Part shown: one piece after another, positions 35,653 through 43,472 of the stretch
Position numbering within the stretch: position 1 is the stretch's first letter
Layout: every line of letters begins with the position of its first letter
Translations under genes and position numbers: made by a program
Notes under the pieces: model-generated
Database searches by the model: none
Seen by the model: only the letters and a program-made list of their open reading frames with translations
What the model was told of the DNA's origin: nothing
Assembly: GCA_017992605.1 (NCBI GenBank)
Contig: JAGOOG010000002.1
Coordinates: 62,001 to 126,000 of the forward strand
Reading direction: 5' to 3'
From: Deltaproteobacteria bacterium
GTDB lineage: Bacteria; Desulfobacterota; Desulfomonilia; UBA1062
Length of the DNA stretch: 64,000 nucleotides

Positions 35653-36555
35653 TCAGCCTCCTGATGGCGTAAGATTCTCCCATACCTGTCTGATGTCGCC
35701 GGCCGAGTCCGTATCCGTCTCCACCACGGTGAGTTCCCTGATCTGTGCCCTGGTAACGCCGGGATCGTACCTGATGCGACCTGCGAGCCGGGCCCCGGCC
35801 CCCATGGCATGCTTCTCTATCCGCTCTGTCATGGCAGGGTTCAGGTCCCACTTGTTCACGCAGATCACTGCCGGGACCCCGAAATGCCTCGCCAGTGCGA
35901 GGACCCGTTCGAGGTCGTGTTCCCCGGATACCGTGGGCTCGGTGACCACGAGCACCTGTGTAGCACCGCCCAAAGACGCGATGACCGGGCAGCCGATGCC
36001 CGGGGGGCCGTCCACGATGATCAGGGAATGCCCCTGCTCCTCGGCGATGCGACGGGCCTCGCTGCGCACCATGGAGACGAGCTTGCCCGAGTTCTCGGCC
36101 GCGATGCCCAGCCTGGCGTGGACCATGGGCCCGCACCTGGTCTGCGAGACCATCCAGTGCCCGCAGGAACGGTCGGGAAAATCGATGGCCTGCTCCGGAC
36201 AGAAGTGCGCGCACACCCCGCAGCCCTCGCAGGATACGGGGTCAACACGGAAGGTGTCCCGGCCCGATCCTGTCTTGTCCCGCACGATGGCATCGTACCG
36301 GCACAGGTCCTCGCAGGTGCCGCACCCGGTGCAGTCCTGCTGCCTGATCACGGCCTCGCGGCCGCTGACGAACTCGTTCTTCGACATGACCTGCGGCTTC
36401 AGGAGCAGGTGCATGTCCGCCGCGTCCACGTCGCAGTCCGCTATGACCGCGTCCTGTGCCAGCACGGCCAGCGAGGCAGCCAGGCTGGTCTTGCCCGTAC
36501 CACCCTTGCCGCTGATGACGACAAGCTCCTGTATGCTTCGACCCTGACCGCTCAC
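35653..36555 (-). CDS. MinD-superfamily ATPase with inserted 2[4Fe-4S] ferredoxin domain (A)
   Basis: The 300-residue protein has the deviant Walker A VVISGKGGTGKTSLAAS and LIIVDGPPGIGCPVIASL. Between them lie two clusters, CTGCGTCEDLCRYDAI and CEGCGVCAHFCPEQAI. This layout matches the two adjacent MinD-ferredoxin ATPases of the Desulfovibrio orange-protein locus. The GTG start at 36555 is chosen because GAGGAGTGAGG precedes it and because the longer frame would overlap the FmdB-like gene. Only one base separates its stop from the NifU-Mrp ATG. Confidence 0.9.
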   Translation of the reverse strand: MSGQGRSIQELVVISGKGGTGKTSLAASLAVLAQDAVIADCDVDAADMHLLLKPQVMSKNEFVSGREAVIRQQDCTGCGTCEDLCRYDAIVRDKTGSGRDTFRVDPVSCEGCGVCAHFCPEQAIDFPDRSCGHWMVSQTRCGPMVHARLGIAAENSGKLVSMVRSEARRIAEEQGHSLIIVDGPPGIGCPVIASLGGATQVLVVTEPTVSGEHDLERVLALARHFGVPAVICVNKWDLNPAMTERIEKHAMGAGARLAGRIRYDPGVTRAQIRELTVVETDTDSAGDIRQVWENLTPSGG

Positions 36556-36562
36556 GACAGCC

Positions 36563-36823
36563 TCACTCCTCGCACCGGGGCGCTCCACAGCGTTCACCCC
36601 TCCCGCAGCAGGTCTTTCCCGTGGTCTCCAGAGAGCACGAGCCTGTACGGGATGCGGCCCTTCCCGGACCGCCGCCCTTGAAGTAAAACCCCGTGCCGCC
36701 GCTGACCACCCTGCGGACCGCACCTCCGCACTGGGGACAGTGTTCCAGCGGTGCATCGGTCATGGCCTGCTCGCGCTCGAAATGCAGGCCGCACGCCGTG
36801 CATTCATATTCATAGGTCGGCAT
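36563..36823 (-). CDS. FmdB-family zinc-ribbon protein
   Basis: The 86-residue protein begins MPTYEYECTACGLHFEREQ and has HCPQCGGAVRRVVSGGTGF, the FmdB putative regulatory zinc ribbon. The Cys-rich tail (KTCCGRGERCGAPRCEE) is longer than usual and could bind an additional metal. The start at 36823 follows AAGGAGGGCGACCC and lies 14 nt inside the 3' end of the upstream MinD gene. Its position between two MinD-ferredoxin genes suggests a small partner of these ATPases, which is inference. Confidence 0.85.
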   Translation of the reverse strand: MPTYEYECTACGLHFEREQAMTDAPLEHCPQCGGAVRRVVSGGTGFYFKGGGPGRAASRTGSCSLETTGKTCCGRGERCGAPRCEE

Positions 36824-37676
36824 GGGTCGCCCTCCTTGCCTGTTTATCATACCCCTTCACCGTCGCCAGGAGCCTGCCGAAGAGATCGCGGTACTCGGGC
36901 AGCGCATCCACCATGAGTTCTCCCCTGGAATAGGCCTCGGCAATGCGGCGATCATCGGGTATCTCCATGAAAATGGGCACCCCCTCGTCCCTGCAGAAGG
37001 CATGGACCCGATTATCACCGATACCCACCCGGTTGACGATCACCCCGAACGGGACGGCGAGCTCCCTGACCATGTCCACGGCCAGGCTCAGGTCGTGCAG
37101 CCCGAAGGGGGTGGGCTCGGTGACCAGGATGACCAGGTCGGTGTCCTTGATGGTGGCGATGACCGGACACGAGGTGCCCGGAGGCGCGTCCAGGATTGCC
37201 ATGCCCTGCCCGTCGAGGCGTTCCTTCACGGCCCGTATGACCGGCGGCGCCATGGCCACGCCCACGTCGATCCTGCCCTGGACGAGAGAGATGTGGCCGG
37301 CCTGGATGACCTCGACCTCGCCGATGCGGCGGTCCTTCTCGGTGATGGCCTTGGTGGGACAGACCAGGGTGCAGCCACCGCACCCGTGGCAGAGTTCCTC
37401 GAACACGAGGGCCTCGTCTTTCAGCGCCGCGATGGCGTTGAACTCACAGATGGCGCTGCAGGCGCCGCAGCCGTTGCAGAGCGCGACGTCCACCTCGGGC
37501 ACGGGCATGGTGACCACATCCCGGTCCTTCAGCTCGCCCCCCAGGAACAGGTGGCAGTTCGGTTCCTCCACGTCGCAGTCCAGGAGCTGCACCGGCGCGG
37601 GGGATACCCGCGCCAGGTTCACGGACACCGTGGTCTTTCCCGTCCCCCCTTTTCCCGACGCCACAGAGATGATCAC
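36810..37676 (-). CDS. MinD-superfamily ATPase with inserted 2[4Fe-4S] ferredoxin domain (B)
   Basis: The 288-residue protein starts with GTG and reads IISVASGKGGTGKTTVSVN. It has clusters CNGCGACSAICEFNAI and CHGCGGCTLVCPTKAI, then MAILDAPPGTSCPVIATI. It is a paralogue of the gene at 35653, and both belong to the pair known from orange-protein loci. The GTG overlaps the trmO stop by 4 nt (GTGA). ATP-driven transfer of electrons or metal to the NifX-like proteins is the likely role by analogy. Confidence 0.9.
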   Translation of the reverse strand: MIISVASGKGGTGKTTVSVNLARVSPAPVQLLDCDVEEPNCHLFLGGELKDRDVVTMPVPEVDVALCNGCGACSAICEFNAIAALKDEALVFEELCHGCGGCTLVCPTKAITEKDRRIGEVEVIQAGHISLVQGRIDVGVAMAPPVIRAVKERLDGQGMAILDAPPGTSCPVIATIKDTDLVILVTEPTPFGLHDLSLAVDMVRELAVPFGVIVNRVGIGDNRVHAFCRDEGVPIFMEIPDDRRIAEAYSRGELMVDALPEYRDLFGRLLATVKGYDKQARRATHADL

Positions 37677-38203
37677 GACGTTGCCTCCGGTTTCCTGCCG
37701 GGTCTGTATCCGCGCCGGCCCCGCCTGCGGGCCGTGGATTCATCCACCTCGTGCTGCCAGCCGTCCCGCGTCCCCTCGATGCGGTCGAACCTGCCCACAT
37801 AGGGCTTGATATCGAGCAGGGGTGTGCCGTCGAGGATGTCCAGCCCGTCGAGATGAAGGATCGTGCCTTCCCGGCTCACCAGTTCCACGATGCTCAGGCC
37901 GATGGGGTTGGGCCTGCACGGCGCCCGGGTGGAGAACACCCCGTGATCGACGTCCTGGAGGAAGGGCTGCACGGTCAGATGTACGGTTTCAGTGCAGTGA
38001 AAATGATAAATGAGGATGACATGAGAAAATCCCTCGAGGTCTTTCAGTCCTTCCACATACTCGGGCAGCACCTCGGCCCTGCCGGGGCACCCCCGTGCAT
38101 AGACGGGTTGGATCGGCGTCTGCTCGGGCACGGTGTGCTGACTGCGGATGACGCCGATGGGCTCATAGTTTATATGCACCGCGGAAGGTCTCTGCCCTGT
38201 CAT
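37673..38203 (-). CDS. TrmO/TsaA-family SAM-dependent tRNA methyltransferase-like protein
   Basis: The 176-residue protein carries the family pattern YEPIGVIRSQHTVPEQTPIQ, LEGFSHVILIYHFH, STRAPCRPNPIGLSIVEL and LDGLDILDGTPLLDIKPYV. E. coli TrmO N6-methylates the t6A37 of tRNA, but many anaerobes place such genes in metal-cofactor loci. It overlaps the NifX-like gene upstream by 4 nt and the MinD gene downstream by 4 nt, so it is embedded in the operon. A role on a non-tRNA substrate is possible. Confidence 0.88.
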   Translation of the reverse strand: MTGQRPSAVHINYEPIGVIRSQHTVPEQTPIQPVYARGCPGRAEVLPEYVEGLKDLEGFSHVILIYHFHCTETVHLTVQPFLQDVDHGVFSTRAPCRPNPIGLSIVELVSREGTILHLDGLDILDGTPLLDIKPYVGRFDRIEGTRDGWQHEVDESTARRRGRRGYRPGRKPEATS

Positions 38204-38562
38204 ACCCAGTGCCCCTCGACGTCCGCTGCATTCGCCGGGGTCAGGCTGCCTGCCCTGAACCGGTCGATGGCCTCGGAGATGGTGGGGGCATCCGTTGTGT
38301 AGATCGTGATCCCGGCGGCAGACAGAACCTTGAATGCGTTGGGGCCGCAATGCCCTGTCACCAGGTGCCTGGCTCCGGTTCTGGCCACGTTCTGGGCCGC
38401 CTGGATGCCTGCACCCTGGGAGGCATTCAGGTTCTGGGTGTTGTCGGTGACCTCGATGGCCCCGGTATCCAGGTCATACACGAGGATCTTCGGTGCACGG
38501 CCGAACCGGATGTCTATCGGGGCATCCAGGCCGTCGCCGGACGTGGTGAATGCAATCTTCAT
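38200..38562 (-). CDS. NifX/NifB C-terminal-like (orange-protein-type) metal-cofactor protein
   Basis: The 120-residue protein reads MKIAFTTSGDGLDAPIDIRFGRAP, then LVTGHCGPNAFKVLSAAGI and TISEAIDRFRAGSLTPA. The GHCGPNAF motif with its Cys is characteristic of the orange-protein branch. It resembles the N-terminal domain of the fusion at 57318 (GNCGPNAFQTLSAAGI) closely, so the two modules in the window share an ancestor. AGGAGAAGACC precedes the start. It probably binds a metal cluster. Confidence 0.9.
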   Translation of the reverse strand: MKIAFTTSGDGLDAPIDIRFGRAPKILVYDLDTGAIEVTDNTQNLNASQGAGIQAAQNVARTGARHLVTGHCGPNAFKVLSAAGITIYTTDAPTISEAIDRFRAGSLTPANAADVEGHWV

Positions 38563-38602
38563 GGTCTTCTCCTTTCAGCTTTCCATTCAGGAAAACTGAT
38601 CT

Positions 38603-39046
38603 TCAGTCATAGGCCTGCATGACCTCATGGTCTTCCGCCATCAGGTCTCCGGCCAGGTCTCTCGTGCCCGAGCGATCCCAGAAATCGAGCCGCTCGTGAA
38701 CGGTCAGGTATTTCAGGGGGATGGGGTGGGTGCCGATAACCACGTCCAGACCGTACTGCGTCTCTATGTACTTCTTGAACTCACCGATGTACGGGCAGGG
38801 AGGGTACCCCACGACGAACCCCGTTGCCAGGTGTATGACCTCGGCGCCGTTCTTCTTCATCTCTGCCGGGACCTGTTCCACATTGCCCCCCGGACACCCT
38901 CCGCAGGTCGAGTAGCCCACGATCTCGACCTCTTCGCCGGCAGAGTACCTCGCAAAGGCACCTTTCCGCTCTCTGAGCGCCCTGAAGCACTTGCCGCCCC
39001 CGCAGTCGCGGTAGCGGTCACAGATGATGATGCCGATCTTCTTCAT
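38603..39046 (-). CDS. CGGC-domain protein
   Basis: The 147-residue protein has IIICDRYRDCGGGKCFRAL near the N-terminus and the eponymous VGYSTCGGCPGGNV, with FVVGYPPCPYIGEF later. CGGC domains are rich in Cys and His and are thought to bind metal, but no member has a firm function that I know of. It lies between a small unknown gene and a NifX-like gene in the sigma-54 run, which favours a role in metal-cofactor handling. Confidence 0.85.
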   Translation of the reverse strand: MKKIGIIICDRYRDCGGGKCFRALRERKGAFARYSAGEEVEIVGYSTCGGCPGGNVEQVPAEMKKNGAEVIHLATGFVVGYPPCPYIGEFKKYIETQYGLDVVIGTHPIPLKYLTVHERLDFWDRSGTRDLAGDLMAEDHEVMQAYD

Positions 39047-39067
39047 CGCATACCCCCCTAGCCCAGC

Positions 39068-39394
39068 CTACCGTCTGTTCCCGCCGCCGCCGGCGTGGTC
39101 CCTCTCGTCATCAGGCCCCTCGATGGCCGATGGCTCCACAACTATGGTCCTGACGCGCTGGGGCGCCTTGCGCTTCTCGAGCAGGCGCCGAGCAAAGGCC
39201 TTGATCCTGCTGTCCGGCTGCCGCAGATCGTGCACGGCTGCCCCTGCCAGCCACGCCAGCACAGGACCGAGAAGGGGCGCCCTCCTGAAGAGGCGTCCCA
39301 GTATCAACGAAGAACCGGGAAGCCTTTTCCCCAGGGACCTCCGGATGATCCTCTTGCCCCACCTGTACTGCCACGGTCCTCCCGGGTTCGTACT
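39068..39394 (-). CDS. small basic hypothetical protein
   Basis: I do not recognise this 108-residue product. It starts MSTNPGGPWQYRWGKRIIRR, is strongly basic, has one hydrophobic stretch of about 16 residues (LGPVLAWLAGAAVHDL) and ends in an acidic, glycine-rich tail. AGAAGG lies 10 nt before the ATG. It fills the space between the NifX-zinc-ribbon gene and the CGGC gene in the same direction with short spacers, so it is probably real. Nothing in the sequence gives a function. Confidence 0.55.
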   Translation of the reverse strand, partial: STNPGGPWQYRWGKRIIRRSLGKRLPGSSLILGRLFRRAPLLGPVLAWLAGAAVHDLRQPDSRIKAFARRLLEKRKAPQRVRTIVVEPSAIEGPDDERDHAGGGGNRR

Positions 39395-39429
39395 CATGGT
39401 ATGCAACCTTCTCTTTCCATCCCCGTACC

Positions 39430-39939
39430 CTATCCCCTGACCAGCGGACTTCCGCACGTGGGGCATTGCTTCCGCGAGCAGGGGGTGCCCCGTACGTGGG
39501 GTTCCCTATGGGAACACTGCGGGCATACACAGAAGCCGCACGTACCGGAGGCATCCCCGATCTCGCACCAACGCCGACCGGACCCGTCCCTTTGCCTCAC
39601 CTGCGAGCAGCAGCCGGGCATGGCAAAGCTGTCATCATGGATCCTGCCCTCGATCCAGGCCTGGATCACCTCGTGCAGATCCCCGGCCACGAACGGGATG
39701 AGCGTTATCCCGCTGGAGGAGACAAGTCCCTGCATGGGCCGCGATATGGCCCCGCAGACCAGGGTGTGCACCCCGAGCCTGGCCAGGCATTCGACCTTCG
39801 CTCCCAGGTCATCGGCCGGTATGGTTTCCTCGCTCTCGCTGAGAATCCGGCCTGCATCGACCTCCACAACCAGGAGCTGCCGCGCCACGTCAAAGACCGG
39901 TGCGATCCTGTTGTTCCAGAAGGGGAATGCTGTTTTCAT
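39430..39939 (-). CDS. NifX-like protein with C-terminal Cys-rich zinc ribbon
   Basis: The NifX-like part reads MKTAFPFWNNRIAPVFDVARQL and VHTLVCGAISRPMQGLVSSSG. It ends in AMPGCCSQV and is followed by a ribbon with CGFCVCPQCSHRE and CSRKQCPTCGSPL. The first half is clearly related to the protein at 56391 (HWGDRISPVFDVTDNL). The ATG at 39939 is preferred over that at 39957 because the sigma-54 promoter would start transcription near 39961. It is the first gene behind that promoter and the likely namesake target of the activator at 40122. Confidence 0.85.
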   Translation of the reverse strand: MKTAFPFWNNRIAPVFDVARQLLVVEVDAGRILSESEETIPADDLGAKVECLARLGVHTLVCGAISRPMQGLVSSSGITLIPFVAGDLHEVIQAWIEGRIHDDSFAMPGCCSQVRQRDGSGRRWCEIGDASGTCGFCVCPQCSHREPHVRGTPCSRKQCPTCGSPLVRG

Positions 39940-39971
39940 GCGGTCGTTGCTGTCCATCCGCCCAGGTATCC

Positions 39972-39987
39972 AGCACAGATCGTGCCA
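39972..39987 (-). promoter_or_regulatory. sigma-54 (-24/-12) promoter of the long leftward operon
   Basis: The minus strand reads TGGCACGATCTGTGCT, matching TGGCACG-N4-TTGCW with a single mismatch. The predicted start is near 39961, just ahead of the NifX-zinc-ribbon gene. Confidence 0.75.
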
Positions 39988-40073
39988 TGGTCACGACATC
40001 GTGTTCGCGACAGCCAACATGCCGGAAATACTGTTTTCTTGATATTCTCTGGGATGTTGACCCGGCCCCGGTG

Positions 40074-40122
40074 GTCGCTTTTTTGCGACTATGGCCTCTA
40101 ACGATGGTCGCAAAGTTGCGTC
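40074..40122. promoter_or_regulatory. paired activator-binding repeats GTCGC-N6-GCGAC
   Basis: GTCGC-N6-GCGAC at 40074-40089 is a perfect inverted repeat. GTCGC-N6-GCGTC at 40107-40122 is a second copy with one change. They are 33 bp apart start to start and 87-150 bp upstream of the -24 box, the usual place for enhancers of sigma-54 activators. Confidence 0.7.
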
Positions 40123-41504
40123 TATTCCCTCCGGGCTCCGGCAGGTCCTGTTCTTTCCGGCACTGCAATCCCGTACCGCCTCATCTTCCTGAACAGGGTG
40201 CTCTTGTGGATGCCGAGCTCGCGGGCTGCGGCCAGGCGGCTGTTCCCGTTTCGCTCCAGGGCCTTCCGGATGGCCTGGGCCTCGACAAGGTCCCTGGCCG
40301 ATCTCATCCCACTCTGGGCCTTTCCCTTTGCATAGCGCTCGGTCAGCTCTTCGGGCAGATGCCCGATACCGATGGAGCCCCTGGCACAGAGGATGAAGGC
40401 ACGCTCCACGACATTCTCGAGCTCCCGGATGTTGCCCGGCCAGTCGTGGGCCATGAGCAGGGAGAGGGCCTCGGAGGTGATCCCCTGGACGGATTTCTTC
40501 TGCAGGGCGTTGAAGTGTGCGACGAACTGCTCCACCAGGATGGGGAGGTCCTCCTTCCTCTTCCTCAGCGGCGGCAGTTCGAGGCGGACCACGTTCACCC
40601 GGTAGTAGAGGTCTTCGCGGAACTGGCCCTGTTTCACCTGTTTGGCCAGGTCCCTGTTGGTGGCGACGATGATCCTGGCATCCGCGGTCTCGGTCCGGGT
40701 GGAGCCCAGCGGCTCATATTTCCGCTCCTGAAGGACACGCAGGAGCTTCACCTGGAGCGCCGGGCTCACATCTCCGATCTCGTCGAGGAACAGGGTCCCG
40801 CCCTTTGCCAGGGCGAACCTGCCGGGCTTGTCCCGCGTGGCCCCCGTGAAGGCCCCTGCCTTGTAGCCGAAGAGCTCGGACTCGAGGAGAGTGTCCGGAA
40901 GCGCGCTGCAGTTGACCGCGAGAAAAGGCCCCTGGCGGCGAGGACTCAGGGCATGGATGGTCCTGGCAACGACCTCCTTGCCCGTGCCGGTCTCGCCGAG
41001 GATGAGCACGGTGCTGGGGCTGGCCGCCACGGCAGGGATGACCTCGAACACCTTCTGCATGGTGGGGCTCCGGCTCACCAGCTCCCCCACATGGGAACGC
41101 CCTTTCAGTTCCTGGCGGAGTTCCTCGAGCTCGGTGAGGTCGCGGAAGGTTTCCGCCCCGCCGGTGACTCGCCCACTCGCATCCCTCAGCACGGCCGTGG
41201 AGACGCTGATGGGGATGCGCTGCCCCTGCGTATCGATGATGTAGCAGGACCTGCCTATGATCGGCCTGCCGGTCATGAGGGTCCGCTTCAGCGCACAGTC
41301 CACCTCGCACATGCTGGAGCGGAAGACCTCGGAACAGAGCCGGCCCACCGCTTGGTTGCGGGGTATGCCGGTGATCTCCTCGGCGGCCCGGTTGAACGAG
41401 GTGACGATCCAGTTCTCGTCCACGGTGAACACCCCGTCCGAGATGCTCTCCAGTATGGCATCCGTGGGGGTCGTGGTTTTCCAGCTCCTCTGTTTCTGCA
41501 CCAT
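40122..41504 (-). CDS. sigma-54-dependent activator (PAS-AAA-Fis) of the orange-protein-type operon
   Basis: The 460-residue regulator has a PAS domain (residues 15-125), an AAA domain with Walker A GETGTGKE, the sigma-54 contact loop GAFTGA and [18 protein letters not shown], and a Fis-type helix-turn-helix [20 protein letters not shown]. The PAS domain holds Cys57, Cys66 and Cys70 in a spacing shared with the activator at 54845. It lies directly upstream of a -24/-12 promoter and paired inverted repeats. In Desulfovibrio the orange-protein operons are controlled by such an activator with sigma-54. The start at 41504 gives the family N-terminus. Confidence 0.92.
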   Translation of the reverse strand: MVQKQRSWKTTTPTDAILESISDGVFTVDENWIVTSFNRAAEEITGIPRNQAVGRLCSEVFRSSMCEVDCALKRTLMTGRPIIGRSCYIIDTQGQRIPISVSTAVLRDASGRVTGGAETFRDLTELEELRQELKGRSHVGELVSRSPTMQKVFEVIPAVAASPSTVLILGETGTGKEVVARTIHALSPRRQGPFLAVNCSALPDTLLESELFGYKAGAFTGATRDKPGRFALAKGGTLFLDEIGDVSPALQVKLLRVLQERKYEPLGSTRTETADARIIVATNRDLAKQVKQGQFREDLYYRVNVVRLELPPLRKRKEDLPILVEQFVAHFNALQKKSVQGITSEALSLLMAHDWPGNIRELENVVERAFILCARGSIGIGHLPEELTERYAKGKAQSGMRSARDLVEAQAIRKALERNGNSRLAAARELGIHKSTLFRKMRRYGIAVPERTGPAGARRE

Positions 41505-41596
41505 TATGCTTCTTCCGGGGGATTCATGGTCCCGCTCTCCAGGGGCCTGCCCCCCGCTTCTTACCACAACCGCTCGATTCCTGGAAGATCCGGGGG

Positions 41597-42406
41597 TTAT
41601 GCGTCGCGCTCATCGGCAGAACCTTCTGCCGTCGGGCTCGTATCCCCTTCAGAAGGGACCTCCATCGACTCGGCTATGACTCTATCTTCTTGGCCCTCAT
41701 CTTTTGTCATGCCCCCCTCCCGTTCACGCGCCATGTCACCGGCCATCTCGGCGATCCACAGGGGGTGGCGGTGCTCGGCGTAGTCGCGTCGTATCCAGCC
41801 GGTAAGGATGGCCCGGATCATGGGCCGGTTGGGCGTGATGAGTATGGCCGCCATGTGGGCGAAAAAGGCAAGCACGAAGAGGGCAAAGAAGAGGTTGTGG
41901 GCCCAGGTGGCCCAGAGAACGACCGTCAGGGACATGTCCGGGGCGAAGAGGTTTTTCCAGGTCTTGACCAGCCCGCTCGCGATGAGTCCGGCGACGATGA
42001 CCACAATCCCCACATAGGCGAGGCGCTGCTCGGGGAGGTACTTTGCAAAAGGTGGTTCCTGCCCTGAGCCGAGGAAGGATTTGATCACCTCCCAGGAATC
42101 CCTGAGGTCGCCCCGCTTGGGCAGGATGGCCCGGTGTCCCATGAGCCCGTGATAGACCACGTGGAACATGCTCGCGCCGATGAAGACCACCGAGAATGCG
42201 TAGTGCAGCTGCAGTGAGAAGATATAGTCTCCCGACCACCGCAGCCCCGGGATCTCGGTGACGAAGTAGCGCCGGGCAATGGGGAGCTCGAAGAGCCCGG
42301 TAAGGATCAGGGCAAGCCCTGAGAGCGCTATGGCCCAGTGCTCGATGAGCACGATGATGTCGTGCCTCTTCACCAGCCCCTTTTCATCGGTCAGACGGTC
42401 ACTCAT
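41597..42406 (-). CDS. formate dehydrogenase gamma-like cytochrome b membrane subunit
   Basis: The 269-residue protein has four predicted helices. Candidate haem-ligand histidines lie in LIEHWAIALSGLAL, LQLHYAFSVVF, MFHVVYHGLMGH and ATWAHNLFFALFVLAFFAHM, as in FdnI/thiosulfate reductase type di-haem cytochrome b. A long acidic, unstructured C-terminal tail of about 50 residues follows. It would pass electrons between a periplasmic partner and the quinone pool. It overlaps the Fe-S protein gene by 8 nt. No catalytic molybdopterin subunit is adjacent. Confidence 0.82.
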   Translation of the reverse strand: MSDRLTDEKGLVKRHDIIVLIEHWAIALSGLALILTGLFELPIARRYFVTEIPGLRWSGDYIFSLQLHYAFSVVFIGASMFHVVYHGLMGHRAILPKRGDLRDSWEVIKSFLGSGQEPPFAKYLPEQRLAYVGIVVIVAGLIASGLVKTWKNLFAPDMSLTVVLWATWAHNLFFALFVLAFFAHMAAILITPNRPMIRAILTGWIRRDYAEHRHPLWIAEMAGDMAREREGGMTKDEGQEDRVIAESMEVPSEGDTSPTAEGSADERDA

Positions 42407-43388
42407 GGGGCTCCTCCCTGTCTTTCTTCATCCGCACGCCTGCAACGGCGGCAACACCGGCGACGACACCGAGGAGCGGCGAGGCCATCACTGCCTTGCC
42501 CATGGGATCGGTCTTCTCCATCCTCCGCGGCGCCTCGGCCAGGTGGGGCCTGCCCGGACCCTTCTCGATGGCCGCATTCAGGGCATCGAAAGGCACCGGC
42601 GAAACGTACAGGGTGGAGGTGCCGCCGTTCTCCTCCTTTCCGTAGATGAAACCATTCATTGCCGCAGCCCGCCGCTCGGCCTCGGCGAGTATCTCTTCCC
42701 TGGGGCCGATGCTCATTGCCTTTCTCGGGCAGGCAGGGATGCACACGGGCTCCTTGCCTTCGAGGAGCAGGTCCCGGCAGAGGTCACACTTGAACATGAC
42801 CCCGTTGCCTGCGAGCGTCGGCAGGATGTGCAGGTAGATGCCCACGCCGGACTGCCGCTGGGGAATGGCCCAGGGGCATACCTCCTTGCACTTGGCGCCG
42901 CCGAAGCAGATGTCCTTGTCGATGGCAACCGCCCCGGTTTCATACTTGTGATTTGCCGAGAAGGGGCAGATGGTGGCGCAAGCAGGGTTGTCGCAGTGCA
43001 TGCAGCGCCTGGGGATGTAGACGGTCTGCGTCCTGCCTTCGTATTCCACGTCCGCCTTCTGGACGAAGAGGTAGTTGTACGGGGTGAGGCGGTCCTTCAC
43101 CCCCTGCCTCGTCGACCAGTCTTCTATCCTGCCCCTGGGGAACAGTTCCGGGATGGGATCGACAGGGACCGGCACCACGCCTGCGTTCTTCGCCCTGCAT
43201 GCCGCGACGCAGGCCGGCGTTTCTCTGCCCCGGCACCCGTCGCACAGGCTCAGGTCGATGAGGGTGGCAACGGTCCCGCTGCCTGCGGCTCTGACCTTTT
43301 CTGGCAATCCCACCGTTCCGGCCAGGGCTGCGGTCGCCGCAGCCGCGAGGAACGTCCGCCTGGAGATTCCGCTTTGTCTCTTCTTCAT
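42399..43388 (-). CDS. Tat-exported multi-[4Fe-4S] electron-transfer subunit
   Basis: The 329-residue protein begins with a twin-arginine signal (SGISRRTFLAAAATAALAG). It carries four groups of cysteines in CDGCRGRETPACVAAC, CMHCDNPACATICP, CFGGAKCKEVCP and CDLCRDLLLEGKEPVCIPACP, like the beta subunits of formate dehydrogenase-N and DMSO reductase types. The C-terminus has a hydrophobic anchor near residue 300. It should pair with the cytochrome b encoded next to it. The start at 43388 gives the Tat signal at the proper distance. Confidence 0.85.
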   Translation of the reverse strand: MKKRQSGISRRTFLAAAATAALAGTVGLPEKVRAAGSGTVATLIDLSLCDGCRGRETPACVAACRAKNAGVVPVPVDPIPELFPRGRIEDWSTRQGVKDRLTPYNYLFVQKADVEYEGRTQTVYIPRRCMHCDNPACATICPFSANHKYETGAVAIDKDICFGGAKCKEVCPWAIPQRQSGVGIYLHILPTLAGNGVMFKCDLCRDLLLEGKEPVCIPACPRKAMSIGPREEILAEAERRAAAMNGFIYGKEENGGTSTLYVSPVPFDALNAAIEKGPGRPHLAEAPRRMEKTDPMGKAVMASPLLGVVAGVAAVAGVRMKKDREEPHE

Positions 43389-43472
43389 GGACAAACCCCT
43401 GAAGCAAGTCCTTCTTCTTAATAATAAGACGCACACCGTGATTGAAAAGGTACGTACCCTGTACGACCAGGG

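Noticed and set aside
28306-39394. Nitrogenase cofactor gene cluster
   Set aside because: NifX- and NifU-like domains are present, but there is no nifH, nifD, nifK, nifE or nifN, and the MinD/Mrp partners fit an orange-protein-type locus better.
39900-41783. Open frame of 627 codons on the plus strand
   Set aside because: It covers the complement of the sigma-54 activator, its control region and the end of the cytochrome b gene, with no recognisable domain.
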